NCBI GenBank assembly: GCA_001897535.1
Contig: MKTC01000028.1
Span: 1-64,000, forward strand
DNA: 64,000 bases
Direction: 5' to 3'
From: Bacteroidetes bacterium 37-13
GTDB lineage: Bacteria; Bacteroidota; Bacteroidia; Chitinophagales; LD1
The notes under the pieces were generated by a model that was not told where the DNA came from, did not search any database, and saw only the letters and a program-made list of their open reading frames with translations. The position numbers were made by a program, and so were the translations under genes. Of the stretch, positions 27,501 to 36,181 are shown piece by piece (position 1 is the stretch's first letter; the number at the start of each line of letters is the position of its first letter).

Positions 27501-29686
27501 TGGTGTATTATTGGCGCGTGGGAATTGATAGTGGCGGCACTGGAAAAAATTGGCACTATAGTTCGTTTATTTATTTAAAAGATGAATATCCGGGTTGGAA
27601 TCAAAGCCATTATTATCAATACAAAAAGGATAATTTTAATTTGCTGAATTATGGCACAGATAGAGTATTTCGCTTTGCAAAAACGGCAAACCAAATTGAT
27701 GTAACTGCCGGTGGTGGCGACCCGATGGGCGTAAACTGGCTTTACAATGGAGTGGTGATGCACAACGGAAGATTTATAAACAAAGTAGGCTACAATTATG
27801 GTTTGGTTTTTGCGGTTATTGATAGCGCCACTGGTAAACCTTGGGCGAGTATAAATTACGGACCTTCGAGCTATGCCAAGTTTGGAAATATTCACTTGCC
27901 ACCGGGCTTAGCTGCATTGGAGCAATATGGTTTCGATTTTAAAACAGATAACACCAACCACCCAACAATTACCGGAAAAAAATGGCCACAAGTTATCAGC
28001 GATTTTATTGATTCTATTCCAAATGGAAGTTATGTATTGGTTTATACTATTAACTGGAAGCCACAAGACTACACTACTTGGGATACTGTTTTAGTGAATG
28101 CTTTAGTGAATAAATTAAGTGCTGCCACATTTCAGCAATTAAAAAATGGTGCAAGCGATGCTCCATATATTTATTTCACACAAAAAGGCAATCCAAATTT
28201 TCCTACACTTAGCCGATTGGGCAACTCGCCTAATACAAGTAGAGTTTCAGCTTCCACCAGTTTTATTGGTACTTGGTACGAAGGATTTTTATCTTCAACC
28301 GTAATTGGTCCGGCACGCGAGTGGGGAAGTTTCCATTGGCAAAATAGAAGTTTAGAAAATCCGAGTACCGATGGAGATACCGTTAGCATTTTTGGTATAA
28401 ACCAAGCCAACCAAAAAGTACTTTTGTTAGAAACTACACAACCCAATAATTATATTCAAAATATTGATGCTGCTACTTATCCGTATCTACAATTGGTTTT
28501 AAAAACTAATGATGTACTGAATAGAACACCAACGCAACTCAAGTACTGGCGCGTACTTTACAAAGATGTACCAGAAGCCGCATTGAATCCTGCTGAGCAT
28601 TTTGTGTTTTCGGATAGTGTGTATTTAGGCAGTAATTTGAACTTAGAAATTGCAGTTGAAAATGTTACCGAATATCCGATGGATAGCTTGCTTACCAAAT
28701 ATATTATTCGCGATGCACAGCTTACACCTTATACTTATTATGTGAAGCAAGATTCGCTGCGCGGTTTTGCAACCATGATTTTGAAATTGAACACCCCAAT
28801 AAATGGAGCAAATTATCAAGGTACAAATAGAATTTATATTGAAACCAATCCGCTGGGATTGCAGCATCAATTAGAGCAATATCACTTTAATAATATTGCG
28901 GAACTTTCGTTCACAACCGGAGGCGACAATATCAATCCTTTGCTTGATGTTACTTTTGATGGAAGACATATTGTGAGTGGCGAAATTGTTTCAGCCAAAC
29001 CAAATATTCTTATCAACCTAAAAGATGAAAATAAATTCTTGGCATTAAACGATACTTCACTCTTGAATGTGTATATAAAATATCCAAATGAAACTACTCC
29101 ACGAAGGTTTGCTTTCGATAATAATATCATGACTTTTTACCCTGCAAATGCAGCAAATTTAGCAAAAGACAATACTGCAAAAATTGAGTTGAAACCTATT
29201 TTTACCGTTGATGGAAAATATGAATTATTTGTGAGTGACCGCGATCGCAGCGGCAACCAAAGCAGCAGCACGCCACAACGCTACGAAGGCAATATTCTTT
29301 ACGATTACAAAACATCTTTTGAGGTAGTTACTAAATCTACCATCACCAATGTGTTGAACTATCCAAATCCATTCACCACCTCAACCAAATTTGTGTTTAC
29401 CTTAACGGGAAGTGAAATTCCTGATTACATGAAAATTCAAATTATGACCATAAAAGGTACCGTGGTAAAAGAGATAAGCCGCGAAGAACTTGGAGCAATT
29501 AGAATTGGAAATAACATTACCGAATACGCTTGGGACGGCCGCGACCAATACGGAGATTTATTGGCAAACGGAGTTTATTTTTACCGAGTGGTAACTAAAA
29601 TGAATAATGAAAGTGTAGAACACCGCACCGAAAATTTCGACAAATACTTCAAAAAAGGATTCGGCAAAATGGTGATGATTCGATAG
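24536..29686 (+). CDS. porU: Type IX secretion system sortase PorU (C25 gingipain-like, PorU2-size)
   Basis: The 1716-residue protein starts with a signal peptide and an N-terminal region (WIDYSRTHFKIKVWQDGVYR) typical of PorU proteins. The C25 cysteine peptidase domain (about residues 390-780) keeps the catalytic histidine in TFFGHSSASLGF and the catalytic cysteine in IISNGCLVGL. The C-terminus has a FlgD-like Ig domain (NYPNPFTTSTKFVF, WDGRDQYGDLLANGVYFYR). PorU cleaves the C-terminal sorting signal of T9SS cargo and attaches cargo to the outer surface. At 1716 residues it is well above the classic PorU length of about 1150, matching the larger PorU2-type group. It is coupled to the PorV/PorQ-like gene upstream. 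Confidence 0.88.
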   Translation: MKKLVWIFFFFLSTVAAKLQAQQYGNEWIDYSRTHFKIKVWQDGVYRIPYTTLQAAIPSISSINPANLVLFRNGEQVPIYISNNTTIGAGDYIEFYGEKNRGEVDSSLYVPQGSQPHPYYSLFTDTATYFLTTSATQGNRRLEATNNDLNNLPPKETFFMHTARMAFADGFFEGKVYYAGQEELSKSTFEEGEGWSSGWVNSSPTDIVQNMGTPTIYTGPGNPGIANFKFYHLSRSNTPHILTVKVGGQVVYNISYPGWKQNRFEQQISLGLLTSGTTPVAYRFSDNSPGLMQNRIELIELTYPRQFDFNNNQLFKFFIDASGAKKYMEISNFKDNGSTPILYDLTNGLRITSTAGNVKIALPPSSVKRTLLLASESVINTITSITPVDFVNYTALANQGNYVIISHPALGVNDNNSQVEQYRQYRDINGGWGGKYTAVKVDIEQLYDQFAYGISKHPLAINSFIQYAVNSWSANKKPQYVLLLGKAREYPDMRASSATAARNQCLVPTFGFPGSDILLACPIGTNTPSVAISRVAAQSQADIKVYLDKLKTYEGLQSQYAPDQNIPGKEWMKHVLHFSGGTTSQEQSQLSGYVNSWKRIIEDTLYGAKVTTFSKNSPTPIDQAQQQVVKGIINQGISLLTFFGHSSASLGFDVSIDEPNNYTNYDKYPIIISNGCLVGLIHSASRNYSERFVIPRAGEGYQGMNTGAIAFMATTGLSVSSGLNVFTSRVYNNLAKINYTKPFGDVIKQTMIDVDGCCSGDNFSMMVAYEFTLHGDPALTLNQYPKPDYAIDNSSLYFNPSTITAAADTFEAKLIVTNLGKAIPNTIRATIYRRVYDPQNPSNFIDLTYHQPLTKCYYKDTVTFKLPTLVPYGNSYIGYGANGFGAFIESEEKVDEMAELNNRIPLGSIVTNIQSDDIIPIYPYEFAIVPKQGVTLKASTVNPFAPYRSYRFEIDTTELFNSSKLVSGTVAQKGGVVKFTPGITMEDSVVYYWRVGIDSGGTGKNWHYSSFIYLKDEYPGWNQSHYYQYKKDNFNLLNYGTDRVFRFAKTANQIDVTAGGGDPMGVNWLYNGVVMHNGRFINKVGYNYGLVFAVIDSATGKPWASINYGPSSYAKFGNIHLPPGLAALEQYGFDFKTDNTNHPTITGKKWPQVISDFIDSIPNGSYVLVYTINWKPQDYTTWDTVLVNALVNKLSAATFQQLKNGASDAPYIYFTQKGNPNFPTLSRLGNSPNTSRVSASTSFIGTWYEGFLSSTVIGPAREWGSFHWQNRSLENPSTDGDTVSIFGINQANQKVLLLETTQPNNYIQNIDAATYPYLQLVLKTNDVLNRTPTQLKYWRVLYKDVPEAALNPAEHFVFSDSVYLGSNLNLEIAVENVTEYPMDSLLTKYIIRDAQLTPYTYYVKQDSLRGFATMILKLNTPINGANYQGTNRIYIETNPLGLQHQLEQYHFNNIAELSFTTGGDNINPLLDVTFDGRHIVSGEIVSAKPNILINLKDENKFLALNDTSLLNVYIKYPNETTPRRFAFDNNIMTFYPANAANLAKDNTAKIELKPIFTVDGKYELFVSDRDRSGNQSSSTPQRYEGNILYDYKTSFEVVTKSTITNVLNYPNPFTTSTKFVFTLTGSEIPDYMKIQIMTIKGTVVKEISREELGAIRIGNNITEYAWDGRDQYGDLLANGVYFYRVVTKMNNESVEHRTENFDKYFKKGFGKMVMIR

Positions 29687-29702
29687 GAATATTTCCTATT
29701 TT
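29683..29702 (+). terminator. Possible intrinsic terminator after porU
   Basis: ATAGGAA and TTCCTAT form a 7-bp stem with a 3-nt loop, overlapping the porU stop codon and followed by a short T run (TTTT). The stem is AT-rich and the T tract is short. It lies between the convergent porU and TauE-like genes. Confidence 0.4.
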
Positions 29703-29736
29703 AAACTTTAACCAATGCAGTAATTTCAAGTAAAAG

Positions 29737-30444
29737 CTAATGGCAAACTGCCGCACTTCCAGTCGGCAAATCAACAAATGCAGGGCTGATATATGGAATT
29801 CCCAAATTCATACCGCGCAAAATTAAAAGTATTGCCATTGCTGCAACAAATACCGGAACTGCTTTTCGAATACGATTTCTCAAGTTAATATTTATCCAAT
29901 TTCCCGATAAATTTACTGCCAGCATCAGCGGTATTGTTCCTAATCCAAACAGTATCATAAAAACACTTCCTTGCATGGCGTTTCCTGTTGCTAATGCACC
30001 TGCCAATGCCGCATACACCAAACCACAAGGCAAAAAACCATTTAAAGAACCAATTAAAAATAACGATGAAAAACTTCGCGTGCGAAACAATTCAGCAAGT
30101 AGCTTTCTTACATTTTTACTAACCGGATTTAGCCAACTTAGTTGCTCCAATTTTGCACTATATTTTTTAGGCAACAGCACAACAATTAAGATAAGCACAC
30201 CAACCGAAATAGAGAAATAGCGCTGCATTCCTGCAAGCAATACAGCTCCGCCAATTAAGCCAAGCAAAAATCCAAATAAGCCGTAAGTAGTTGCCCTGCC
30301 AAAATTATAGAGCAGTGCGCCTATAACTTTTTCAATTTTTCCATAACCTTTTAGTGGCAGTGCTAATGCAATTGGTCCGCACATTCCCACACAATGAAAA
30401 CTGCCCAACAAGCCCAACGAAAATGCAGCAAACCAAAATTCCAT
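29737..30444 (-). CDS. Sulfite exporter TauE/SafE-like (UreH_2-type) membrane protein of the cco operon
   Basis: The 235-residue protein has about six membrane helices and the motif GSFHCVGMCGPIALALPLKG, with the MCGP core characteristic of the TauE/UreH_2-type proteins found at the end of cbb3 operons. Those proteins are suspected to help metal, probably copper, delivery to the oxidase, and the paired Cys/Met/His residues in the first helix fit that idea. It abuts fixH without a gap (30444/30445), so it is the last gene of the operon. The exact transported species is unknown. Confidence 0.8.
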   Translation of the reverse strand: MEFWFAAFSLGLLGSFHCVGMCGPIALALPLKGYGKIEKVIGALLYNFGRATTYGLFGFLLGLIGGAVLLAGMQRYFSISVGVLILIVVLLPKKYSAKLEQLSWLNPVSKNVRKLLAELFRTRSFSSLFLIGSLNGFLPCGLVYAALAGALATGNAMQGSVFMILFGLGTIPLMLAVNLSGNWININLRNRIRKAVPVFVAAMAILLILRGMNLGIPYISPAFVDLPTGSAAVCH

Positions 30445-30891
30445 TTATTGAAAATTTATAGTGCTTTCGTTATAGTAAGAAATGCTTCCCGCTTGCCATT
30501 CAATTTGCATTTGATACATACCCGATTCTAATTTTTCTGAAGCCACAATACTCTTTCCATCGGCATCGGCTTTACATTCCACCATCACATCTTTTTGGCT
30601 GCTATTCGGTTTGTAAAACAAAATTTTTGCACTTGCATTTGCGCTTGCTTCCTTAGGAAAAGTAAGCAAAACCTCTCTCCCACTTACTTCCCACTTTAAA
30701 GGTGTTTGCAAGTTTTTTGTGTTCGCAATTTGGTCTATCCGCTCTTGGTATTTTAGCTCTTTCGCATAATAATCTGGCGTTACCAATTCCACAGTTTTTA
30801 GTGAAGACCTATAAACCATAAACAAAATAAACACTGCAAAACTTGTATAAGTTAATGCTATTCCCCAGCCCCAATTAAACTTCTTCAACAT
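30445..30891 (-). CDS. FixH family protein (cbb3 oxidase assembly, CcoH-like)
   Basis: The 148-residue protein has one N-terminal membrane helix (IALTYTSFAVFILFMVY) after a short cytoplasmic tail. It continues with the FixH motif VTPDYYAKELKYQERIDQ and an Ig-like extracytoplasmic domain ending QMQIEWQAGSISYYNE. FixH/CcoH proteins stabilise or assemble the cbb3 oxidase and work with the copper-handling proteins. It lies 28 bp after ccoG and touches the TauE-like gene. The length is normal for the family. Confidence 0.88.
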   Translation of the reverse strand: MLKKFNWGWGIALTYTSFAVFILFMVYRSSLKTVELVTPDYYAKELKYQERIDQIANTKNLQTPLKWEVSGREVLLTFPKEASANASAKILFYKPNSSQKDVMVECKADADGKSIVASEKLESGMYQMQIEWQAGSISYYNESTINFQ

Positions 30892-30919
30892 AAAATATTT
30901 CTTTCTAAGTTTTGAAAAA

Positions 30920-32326
30920 TCAACCTCCCGGAGCTAAGAAACTCGTCTTCACTTCATCTATTTTTTTCCCGTTAGAATACACGCCAATTTCAATTTTATT
31001 TTGGCGCTTGGTAAGCTTATCTTTATCAATATAAATAAAGAAAACGCCACTTCCTGCTGCTTCTTTTTTCACTACTAACCCTTTGCCTACAATCTTAATG
31101 GTGCCGGGCAAATCTTCATTTTCTACTTTGAGCGTAATCGGAATTTCTTTTCGAGTTTTGTTTATCAAACTCACGTTGTAGATATTGCTAATTTGGTTAT
31201 TTGGTTGCTCTTGATATAACATTCCTCTTGCACGTACCACATTGGTCTGCACATCTTTTCGAGTAAAAAGCAATGCTACCAACACCACCAGCAAGCCTAC
31301 TAAAATAACGGTGTAAGCTTTGGTCCTATTTGTGAATTTCGTTTTTTCTCCTTTAGAAATATTATTCTCCGAGGCATATTTTATTAAGCCCAGCGGGCGA
31401 TTAAATTTTTCCATTACTGCATCGCAAGCATCAATACAAGCTGTGCAGTTTACACATTCCAATTGTGTTCCGTTGCGAATATCAATTCCGGTTGGGCACA
31501 CTTTCACACACTCAAAACAATCCACGCAATCGCCAACTTCATCTTGCTTTTCCTCTTCGCGTTTCTTCTTAAATCTGGAACGCGGCTCGCCACGAACATG
31601 GTCGTAAGCCACCACAATAGAATCGGGGTCGAGCATTACACCTTGTAGCCTTCCATAAGGGCAAACAATAATGCAAACTTGCTCGCGAAACCACCAATAC
31701 ACAAAGAAAAACGTAGTAGCAAAAAGTAGCAAAGGCACAAAGGTTTCTATGTGCTGAATTATACCTTCTTTCATATACAGCAGTACTCTATCCATTCCGA
31801 TAATGTATGCTAAAAAGTAATTGGCAATGATGAAAGAGAGCGAATAGAACGCTAAAAATTTCAACCCGCGTTTAGTAATCTTTTCCTTGTTCCACGGCAT
31901 TTCGGCAAGTTTGCGCTGCATTTCGGAGCTGCCTTCAATCCAATATTCTATTTTACGGAAAATCATTTCCATAAACACCGTTTGCGGACAAACCCAACCA
32001 CAAAATATTCTACCGAAAACAACTGTAAACAGCACAATAAACACCAAAAAGGTGAGCATGGCTATTCCAAAAATAAAGAAATCCTGCGGCCAAAATATTT
32101 GCCCGAAAATAATGAACTTGCTATTGGGAATATCGAAAAGAAAAAGTGGTTCACCATTTACTTTTATCCAAGGCAGCGTAAAGAAAATGAGGAGATACAA
32201 ATTGGTAACCATAGTACGCGCATTGTAAAATCTCCCTTTAGGCATTTTGGGAAAAATCCAATTGCGTTTACCTTCTTTGGTTACGGTGCCAATCGTGTCG
32301 CGGAAAGCTTCATTTTGTTTACTCAT
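30920..32326 (-). CDS. ccoG: Cytochrome c oxidase accessory protein CcoG
   Basis: The 468-residue membrane ferredoxin has the N-terminal helices and the CGWVCPQTVFME motif, then CPYGRLQGVMLDPDS. Two 4Fe-4S cysteine clusters follow (CVDCFECVKVCP and CVNCTACIDACD). A C-terminal Ig-like extracytoplasmic domain ends the protein. CcoG reduces Cu(II) for cbb3 assembly. The gene follows ccoP after a 145-bp gap holding two stem-loops, which is unusually wide within this otherwise tight operon. Confidence 0.93.
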   Translation of the reverse strand: MSKQNEAFRDTIGTVTKEGKRNWIFPKMPKGRFYNARTMVTNLYLLIFFTLPWIKVNGEPLFLFDIPNSKFIIFGQIFWPQDFFIFGIAMLTFLVFIVLFTVVFGRIFCGWVCPQTVFMEMIFRKIEYWIEGSSEMQRKLAEMPWNKEKITKRGLKFLAFYSLSFIIANYFLAYIIGMDRVLLYMKEGIIQHIETFVPLLLFATTFFFVYWWFREQVCIIVCPYGRLQGVMLDPDSIVVAYDHVRGEPRSRFKKKREEEKQDEVGDCVDCFECVKVCPTGIDIRNGTQLECVNCTACIDACDAVMEKFNRPLGLIKYASENNISKGEKTKFTNRTKAYTVILVGLLVVLVALLFTRKDVQTNVVRARGMLYQEQPNNQISNIYNVSLINKTRKEIPITLKVENEDLPGTIKIVGKGLVVKKEAAGSGVFFIYIDKDKLTKRQNKIEIGVYSNGKKIDEVKTSFLAPGG

Positions 32327-32366
32327 AACAATTTATTTTCAACGGTTTTTACACCGCGCTTTAATT

Positions 32367-32448
32367 GAAAACTACAGTTTCTAATCATAGATTTAAAACT
32401 GTAGTTTTCTGTTATTGCTGCTTTAGTTTTTAATCTAAAGTTACAGCA
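32367..32448 (-). other. Two stem-loops in the ccoP-ccoG intergenic region
   Basis: The first has perfect 14-bp arms GAAAACTACAGTTT (32367-32380) and AAACTGTAGTTTTC (32396-32409) around a 15-nt loop. The second pairs TGCTG-CTTTAG (32416-32426) with CTAAAG (32435-32440) and CAGCA (32444-32448), with a 3-nt bulge. Neither is followed by a T tract in the operon's direction, so they look more like RNA processing or stability elements than terminators. Confidence 0.6.
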
Positions 32449-32471
32449 GATTTTTTACATCACAAGTGTAA

Positions 32472-33608
32472 TTATTTTGCAGCAGCAGTAGTTGAATCTG
32501 CCGCTACAGCACTTGCTTCTTCTTCTTTATACAATTCGCCATCCGGAGCCTTAGCATTTGCCGGCTTGGTGCCATGAAGCGATTTTACATAACTCGTAAC
32601 ATCTACTATATCGGTTGGCGATAAAATATCTTTCCAGCTTGTCATTCCCTTTTCGAGTACGCCATATTTTATTGTCTTAAAAATATCGTTAAGCGAACCG
32701 CCATGCAGCCAGTAATCATCAGTAAGGTTTGGACCTACTATACCTTCTGCTTCTTTACCATGGCAAACAGCACAGTTACTTTCAAAAATAGTTTTACCGG
32801 CTTTTATTCCGGCTGCATCAGCAAGCAAAATATTATTTTCGTCTACATCAACTACGTGCTTTGCTTTATACGCAGCAACTTCTGCATCTGCCTTTTCCAT
32901 TGCCGTATTGTACTCGTCTAAACTTGTTGGTCCTCCTCCAAGTTCGTAGTAGCCGAAATAAACTACCGCCCACAGAATAGAAATGTAAAAACCATATTTC
33001 CACCAAGGTGGCAAATCGTTGTCTAATTCTCTAATACCATCGTATTCGTGATCTAAAATTATATCTTGTTCTTTATCTACCGAAACTGAAGAGTTAAAAC
33101 GGTCTAAGAAACTTGGCATCTTTAATTTTGCGGCTTTGGCTTTTTCTTCTTCTGCTGCGAAAAAACCTTTAGCAAAACTGTAAATTTTTCGAGCCAACAT
33201 TACCAGCACAAAAAACTCTAACAACAATATAGTTATTGCCAAATAGATGCCCAAATTATCGAGTAGCGAAGATGTTTTTGCTGCCGCAGGTGCTGCTGTT
33301 GCAGCTTCTTCTGCAGTTACCGAAAGTGTCATCAGCACAAGTAAAATGGCTGTAATGTTTTTCACTTTTGGCGCACTTATTTTTGCCATTGTTACCAACA
33401 CATTGCCCAATACAGCAATTGCCAAAAGCAAAATTACCATTGCAGCAATCACCAACCACCAAATAAAAGTAGTATAATCTGTTGGCGGTGTAGCGGTGGT
33501 GCTGGCTGCCGGTTCTGCTGCTTGCGCCATTGCCGAAATAGACAAAAACGCTAATGCCATTGTGGAAATTCCACGTTTAAATAGGTTTAAATACTTTATA
33601 TTATTCAT
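32472..33608 (-). CDS. ccoP: cbb3-type cytochrome c oxidase subunit III (CcoP)
   Basis: This 378-residue protein has an N-terminal region with several membrane helices, the CcoP core segment LPPWWKYGFYISILWAVVYF, and one c-type heme motif CAVCH (CxxCH). The axial methionine candidate is in KGMTSWKDIL. The N-terminal extension with extra helices and the single heme are typical of Bacteroidota CcoP; many proteobacterial CcoP proteins carry two hemes. The Ala-rich tail (SAVAADSTTAAAK) is low complexity. It lies downstream of the small ccoQ-like gene and upstream of the two stem-loops. Confidence 0.92.
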   Translation of the reverse strand: MNNIKYLNLFKRGISTMALAFLSISAMAQAAEPAASTTATPPTDYTTFIWWLVIAAMVILLLAIAVLGNVLVTMAKISAPKVKNITAILLVLMTLSVTAEEAATAAPAAAKTSSLLDNLGIYLAITILLLEFFVLVMLARKIYSFAKGFFAAEEEKAKAAKLKMPSFLDRFNSSVSVDKEQDIILDHEYDGIRELDNDLPPWWKYGFYISILWAVVYFGYYELGGGPTSLDEYNTAMEKADAEVAAYKAKHVVDVDENNILLADAAGIKAGKTIFESNCAVCHGKEAEGIVGPNLTDDYWLHGGSLNDIFKTIKYGVLEKGMTSWKDILSPTDIVDVTSYVKSLHGTKPANAKAPDGELYKEEEASAVAADSTTAAAK

Positions 33609-33639
33609 ACAGTTTCTTTTCTTTTTGGTGAAAGGATTT

Positions 33640-33807
33640 TCAGTTTTCTAATGGAATATTTTCTACTTCTTTAATGTAGTTTTTATTTGCACGAATGGCA
33701 AACCACAGCATTGCTAAAAACACTGTCATAAAAATGGCGAGTGCTATATCAGGAAAAATATCAATGCCTGAAATTCCTGTTGCGTACTTTTTAATAAATG
33801 AAAACAT
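33640..33807 (-). CDS. CcoQ-like small single-helix protein (55 aa)
   Basis: I found this small gene by reading between ccoN/O and ccoP. It starts at ATG 33807 and encodes 55 residues. The sequence has a short N-terminal segment (MFSFIKKYATGISGIDIF), one membrane helix (ALAIFMTVFLAMLWFAIRA) and a short charged tail. Its size, topology and position fit CcoQ/FixQ, a non-catalytic stabilising subunit of cbb3 oxidase. Sequence conservation of CcoQ is weak, so the name rests mostly on context. It starts 24 bp after the ccoNO stop. Confidence 0.72.
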   Translation of the reverse strand: MFSFIKKYATGISGIDIFPDIALAIFMTVFLAMLWFAIRANKNYIKEVENIPLEN

Positions 33808-33831
33808 GTTATTTCCTTTTGGGTTAAAAAT

Positions 33832-35982
33832 TTAGTTGGCATTCTTTAATGAAGCAGGAATTCTAAAGGTTGATTCTCCCTTAATATCTTTTCCTAAGCG
33901 TTGCATATAAGCGATAAGTGCAATAATTTCTTTCTTTTCAGAAGTAGTTATTCCATTCATTTTTAAATCTGCCTGAATGCCTTTTGCTTGCTTCATTAAC
34001 TCATCATTAGCAATATCTTCATAACCTTTTGGATACGGCACACCCAATTTTTGCATCACTTGAATTTTCTTTTTAGTAGTGCGTATATCTAAATCGTTAT
34101 CCAACAAATGCGGATAAGGCGGCATAATAGATTGCTCTGCTACCGAACGTGGATTATCCATGTGGTTGTAGTGCCAGCTATTCGGCAAATTGCGCGTTCC
34201 TACTCTTGCCAAATCCGGACCTGTGCGTTTAGAACCCCACTGGAAAGGATGGTCGTAAACAAACTCTCCCGCTTTTGAATATTCTCCGTAGCGAGCAACT
34301 TCTTCGCGGAAAGGACGCACCATTTGCGAGTGGCACACATAGCAACCTTCGCGCACATAAATATCGCGACCTTGCAATTCTAATGGCGTATAAGGTTTCA
34401 CACTTGCAATAGTTGGCACATTCGATTCAATTAAAAATGTTGGTGCAAATTCTATAATACCACCAATGGCAACCACAACAAGTGAACCAATAAGCATTTG
34501 CACAGGCTTGCGCTCAATCCAACGATGCCAGTGCTCGTTGCTATGTGGTTTGTATTCTTTAGGAAGCGGTGGCGCTTCAGCAGCTTCGTTGGCTTCTAAC
34601 TTGCCTTGCTGCACGGTTTTCACCAAATTCACTACACCAATTACAGCACCTAATAGGTATAAAAATCCACCAAAAGCACGTAAATAATACATTGGTAAAA
34701 TAGCGGATAATGTATCTAAGAAATTCGGGTACATCAATACGCCTTCCGGCTTAAACTGGCCTAATAAAGACCATTGTGTCCACGCGCTCCAATACAATGG
34801 AACAGCGTAGAACAAGATTCCCAAAGTGCCTAACCAAAAATGAATATTTGCCAACTTGCGCGAATACAATTCAGTTCTAAATATTTTTGGAATTAACCAA
34901 AACAATACTCCGAATGTTAAGAAACCATTCCAACCCAATGCGCCAATATGTACGTGTGCAATAGTCCAATCGGTGTAGTGCGAAATAGCGTTTACACTTT
35001 TTATTGAAAGCATTGGACCTTCAAAAGTCGCCATACCGTAAGCAGTTACGGCTACCACATAAAATTTTAAAACTACATCATCGCGTACTTTATCCCATGC
35101 ACCGCGCAAGGTAAGTAAGCCGTTAATCATTCCACCCCAACTTGGTGCTAAAAGCATAATAGAAAACACTGTTCCTAACGACTGTGCCCAATCGGGCAAT
35201 GCAGTGTAAAGCAAATGGTGCGGACCCGCCCAAATGTAAAGGAATATCAACGACCAAAAGTGAATGATAGAAAGGCGGTAAGAATACACCGGACGACCTG
35301 CTGCTTTAGGTAAAAAGTAATACATTAAACCTAAGTATGGCGTGGTTAAAAAGAAAGCTACCGCATTGTGCCCATACCACCACTGCACAAGTGCATCTTG
35401 CACTCCGGCATAAATTGGATAGCTTTTAAATAATGTAACCGGAATAGCCAATGAGTTTACGATATGCAACATGGCAACAGTAATCCAAGTAGCAATGTAG
35501 AACCAAATGGCAACATATAAATGCTGCACTCTGCGGGTTAAAATAGTTCCGAAAATATTGATACCGAAAATAACCCAAATGATAGTGATAAGCACATCAA
35601 TTGGCCATTCCAATTCCGCATATTCTTTGCTGGAAGTGAAACCCATAAGCAAAGTAACGGCTGCTAAAACTATAATGAGCTGCCAACCCCAAAAGTGAAT
35701 AGCACTTAAAGTATCGTTCCACATTCTGGCTTTGCACAAGCGCTGAAGCGAATAATAAACACCCATAAAAATACCATTGCCCACAAATGCAAAAACTACT
35801 GCATTGGTATGTAATGGTCTCATTCTGCCGAAGGTGAAATATTCCGGAAAATTAAGGTCAGGAATAACAAGCTGGAGCGCAACAATTAAGCCTACCAACA
35901 AACCTACCAAGCCCCAAATAAATGTAGCGTAGGCAAAATTTCTGACAATCTTATTGTCGTAACTGAATTTTTCTATTTCCAT
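33832..35982 (-). CDS. ccoNO: Fused cbb3-type cytochrome c oxidase subunits I and II (CcoN-CcoO)
   Basis: The 716-residue protein joins CcoN and CcoO. The N-terminal heme-copper oxidase core has conserved histidines in MRPLHTNAVVF, WWYGHNAVAFF and AHVHIGALGWNGF. A C-terminal CcoO portion follows (after about residue 500), with an anchor helix, the c-type heme motif CYVCH and VRPFREEVARYGEYSKAGEF. It reduces O2 to water with high affinity in the inner membrane. The fusion is common in Bacteroidota. It is preceded by ccoS by 6 bp and followed by the ccoQ-like gene. Confidence 0.95.
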   Translation of the reverse strand: MEIEKFSYDNKIVRNFAYATFIWGLVGLLVGLIVALQLVIPDLNFPEYFTFGRMRPLHTNAVVFAFVGNGIFMGVYYSLQRLCKARMWNDTLSAIHFWGWQLIIVLAAVTLLMGFTSSKEYAELEWPIDVLITIIWVIFGINIFGTILTRRVQHLYVAIWFYIATWITVAMLHIVNSLAIPVTLFKSYPIYAGVQDALVQWWYGHNAVAFFLTTPYLGLMYYFLPKAAGRPVYSYRLSIIHFWSLIFLYIWAGPHHLLYTALPDWAQSLGTVFSIMLLAPSWGGMINGLLTLRGAWDKVRDDVVLKFYVVAVTAYGMATFEGPMLSIKSVNAISHYTDWTIAHVHIGALGWNGFLTFGVLFWLIPKIFRTELYSRKLANIHFWLGTLGILFYAVPLYWSAWTQWSLLGQFKPEGVLMYPNFLDTLSAILPMYYLRAFGGFLYLLGAVIGVVNLVKTVQQGKLEANEAAEAPPLPKEYKPHSNEHWHRWIERKPVQMLIGSLVVVAIGGIIEFAPTFLIESNVPTIASVKPYTPLELQGRDIYVREGCYVCHSQMVRPFREEVARYGEYSKAGEFVYDHPFQWGSKRTGPDLARVGTRNLPNSWHYNHMDNPRSVAEQSIMPPYPHLLDNDLDIRTTKKKIQVMQKLGVPYPKGYEDIANDELMKQAKGIQADLKMNGITTSEKKEIIALIAYMQRLGKDIKGESTFRIPASLKNAN

Positions 35983-35988
35983 AAATGA

Positions 35989-36159
35989 TTATTGACTTTT
36001 TTGGTGTGTAGATTTTTTAGTTTCTTCATCAAAAAGTATTCTCACAGATGGTGTGTAATCATCATCAAACTGACCTTTTTTTACACTGCTGATAAAAGCA
36101 ATTAAAAAGCCAAGCGCAAACAATAAACTCAAGCCTACCAAGAGGTAAAGTACACTCAT
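35989..36159 (-). CDS. ccoS: CcoS, cbb3-type oxidase assembly protein
   Basis: Read directly from the sequence, this 56-residue gene starts at ATG 36159 and ends 6 bp before ccoNO. It encodes MSVLYLLVGLSLLFALGFL, one membrane helix, then the CcoS-typical acidic stretch GQFDDDYTPSVRILFDEE and a short charged tail. CcoS is needed for heme and copper insertion into cbb3. Its place as the first gene of the operon agrees with other Bacteroidota cco loci. Confidence 0.85.
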   Translation of the reverse strand: MSVLYLLVGLSLLFALGFLIAFISSVKKGQFDDDYTPSVRILFDEETKKSTHQKSQ

Positions 36160-36181
36160 CTATAAATACTTTTTGGTTCTA

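Noticed and set aside
32472..33608. A second c-type heme site in CcoP
   Set aside because: Only one CxxCH motif is present (CAVCH). The single-heme form is normal for this phylum, so it is not a damaged gene.
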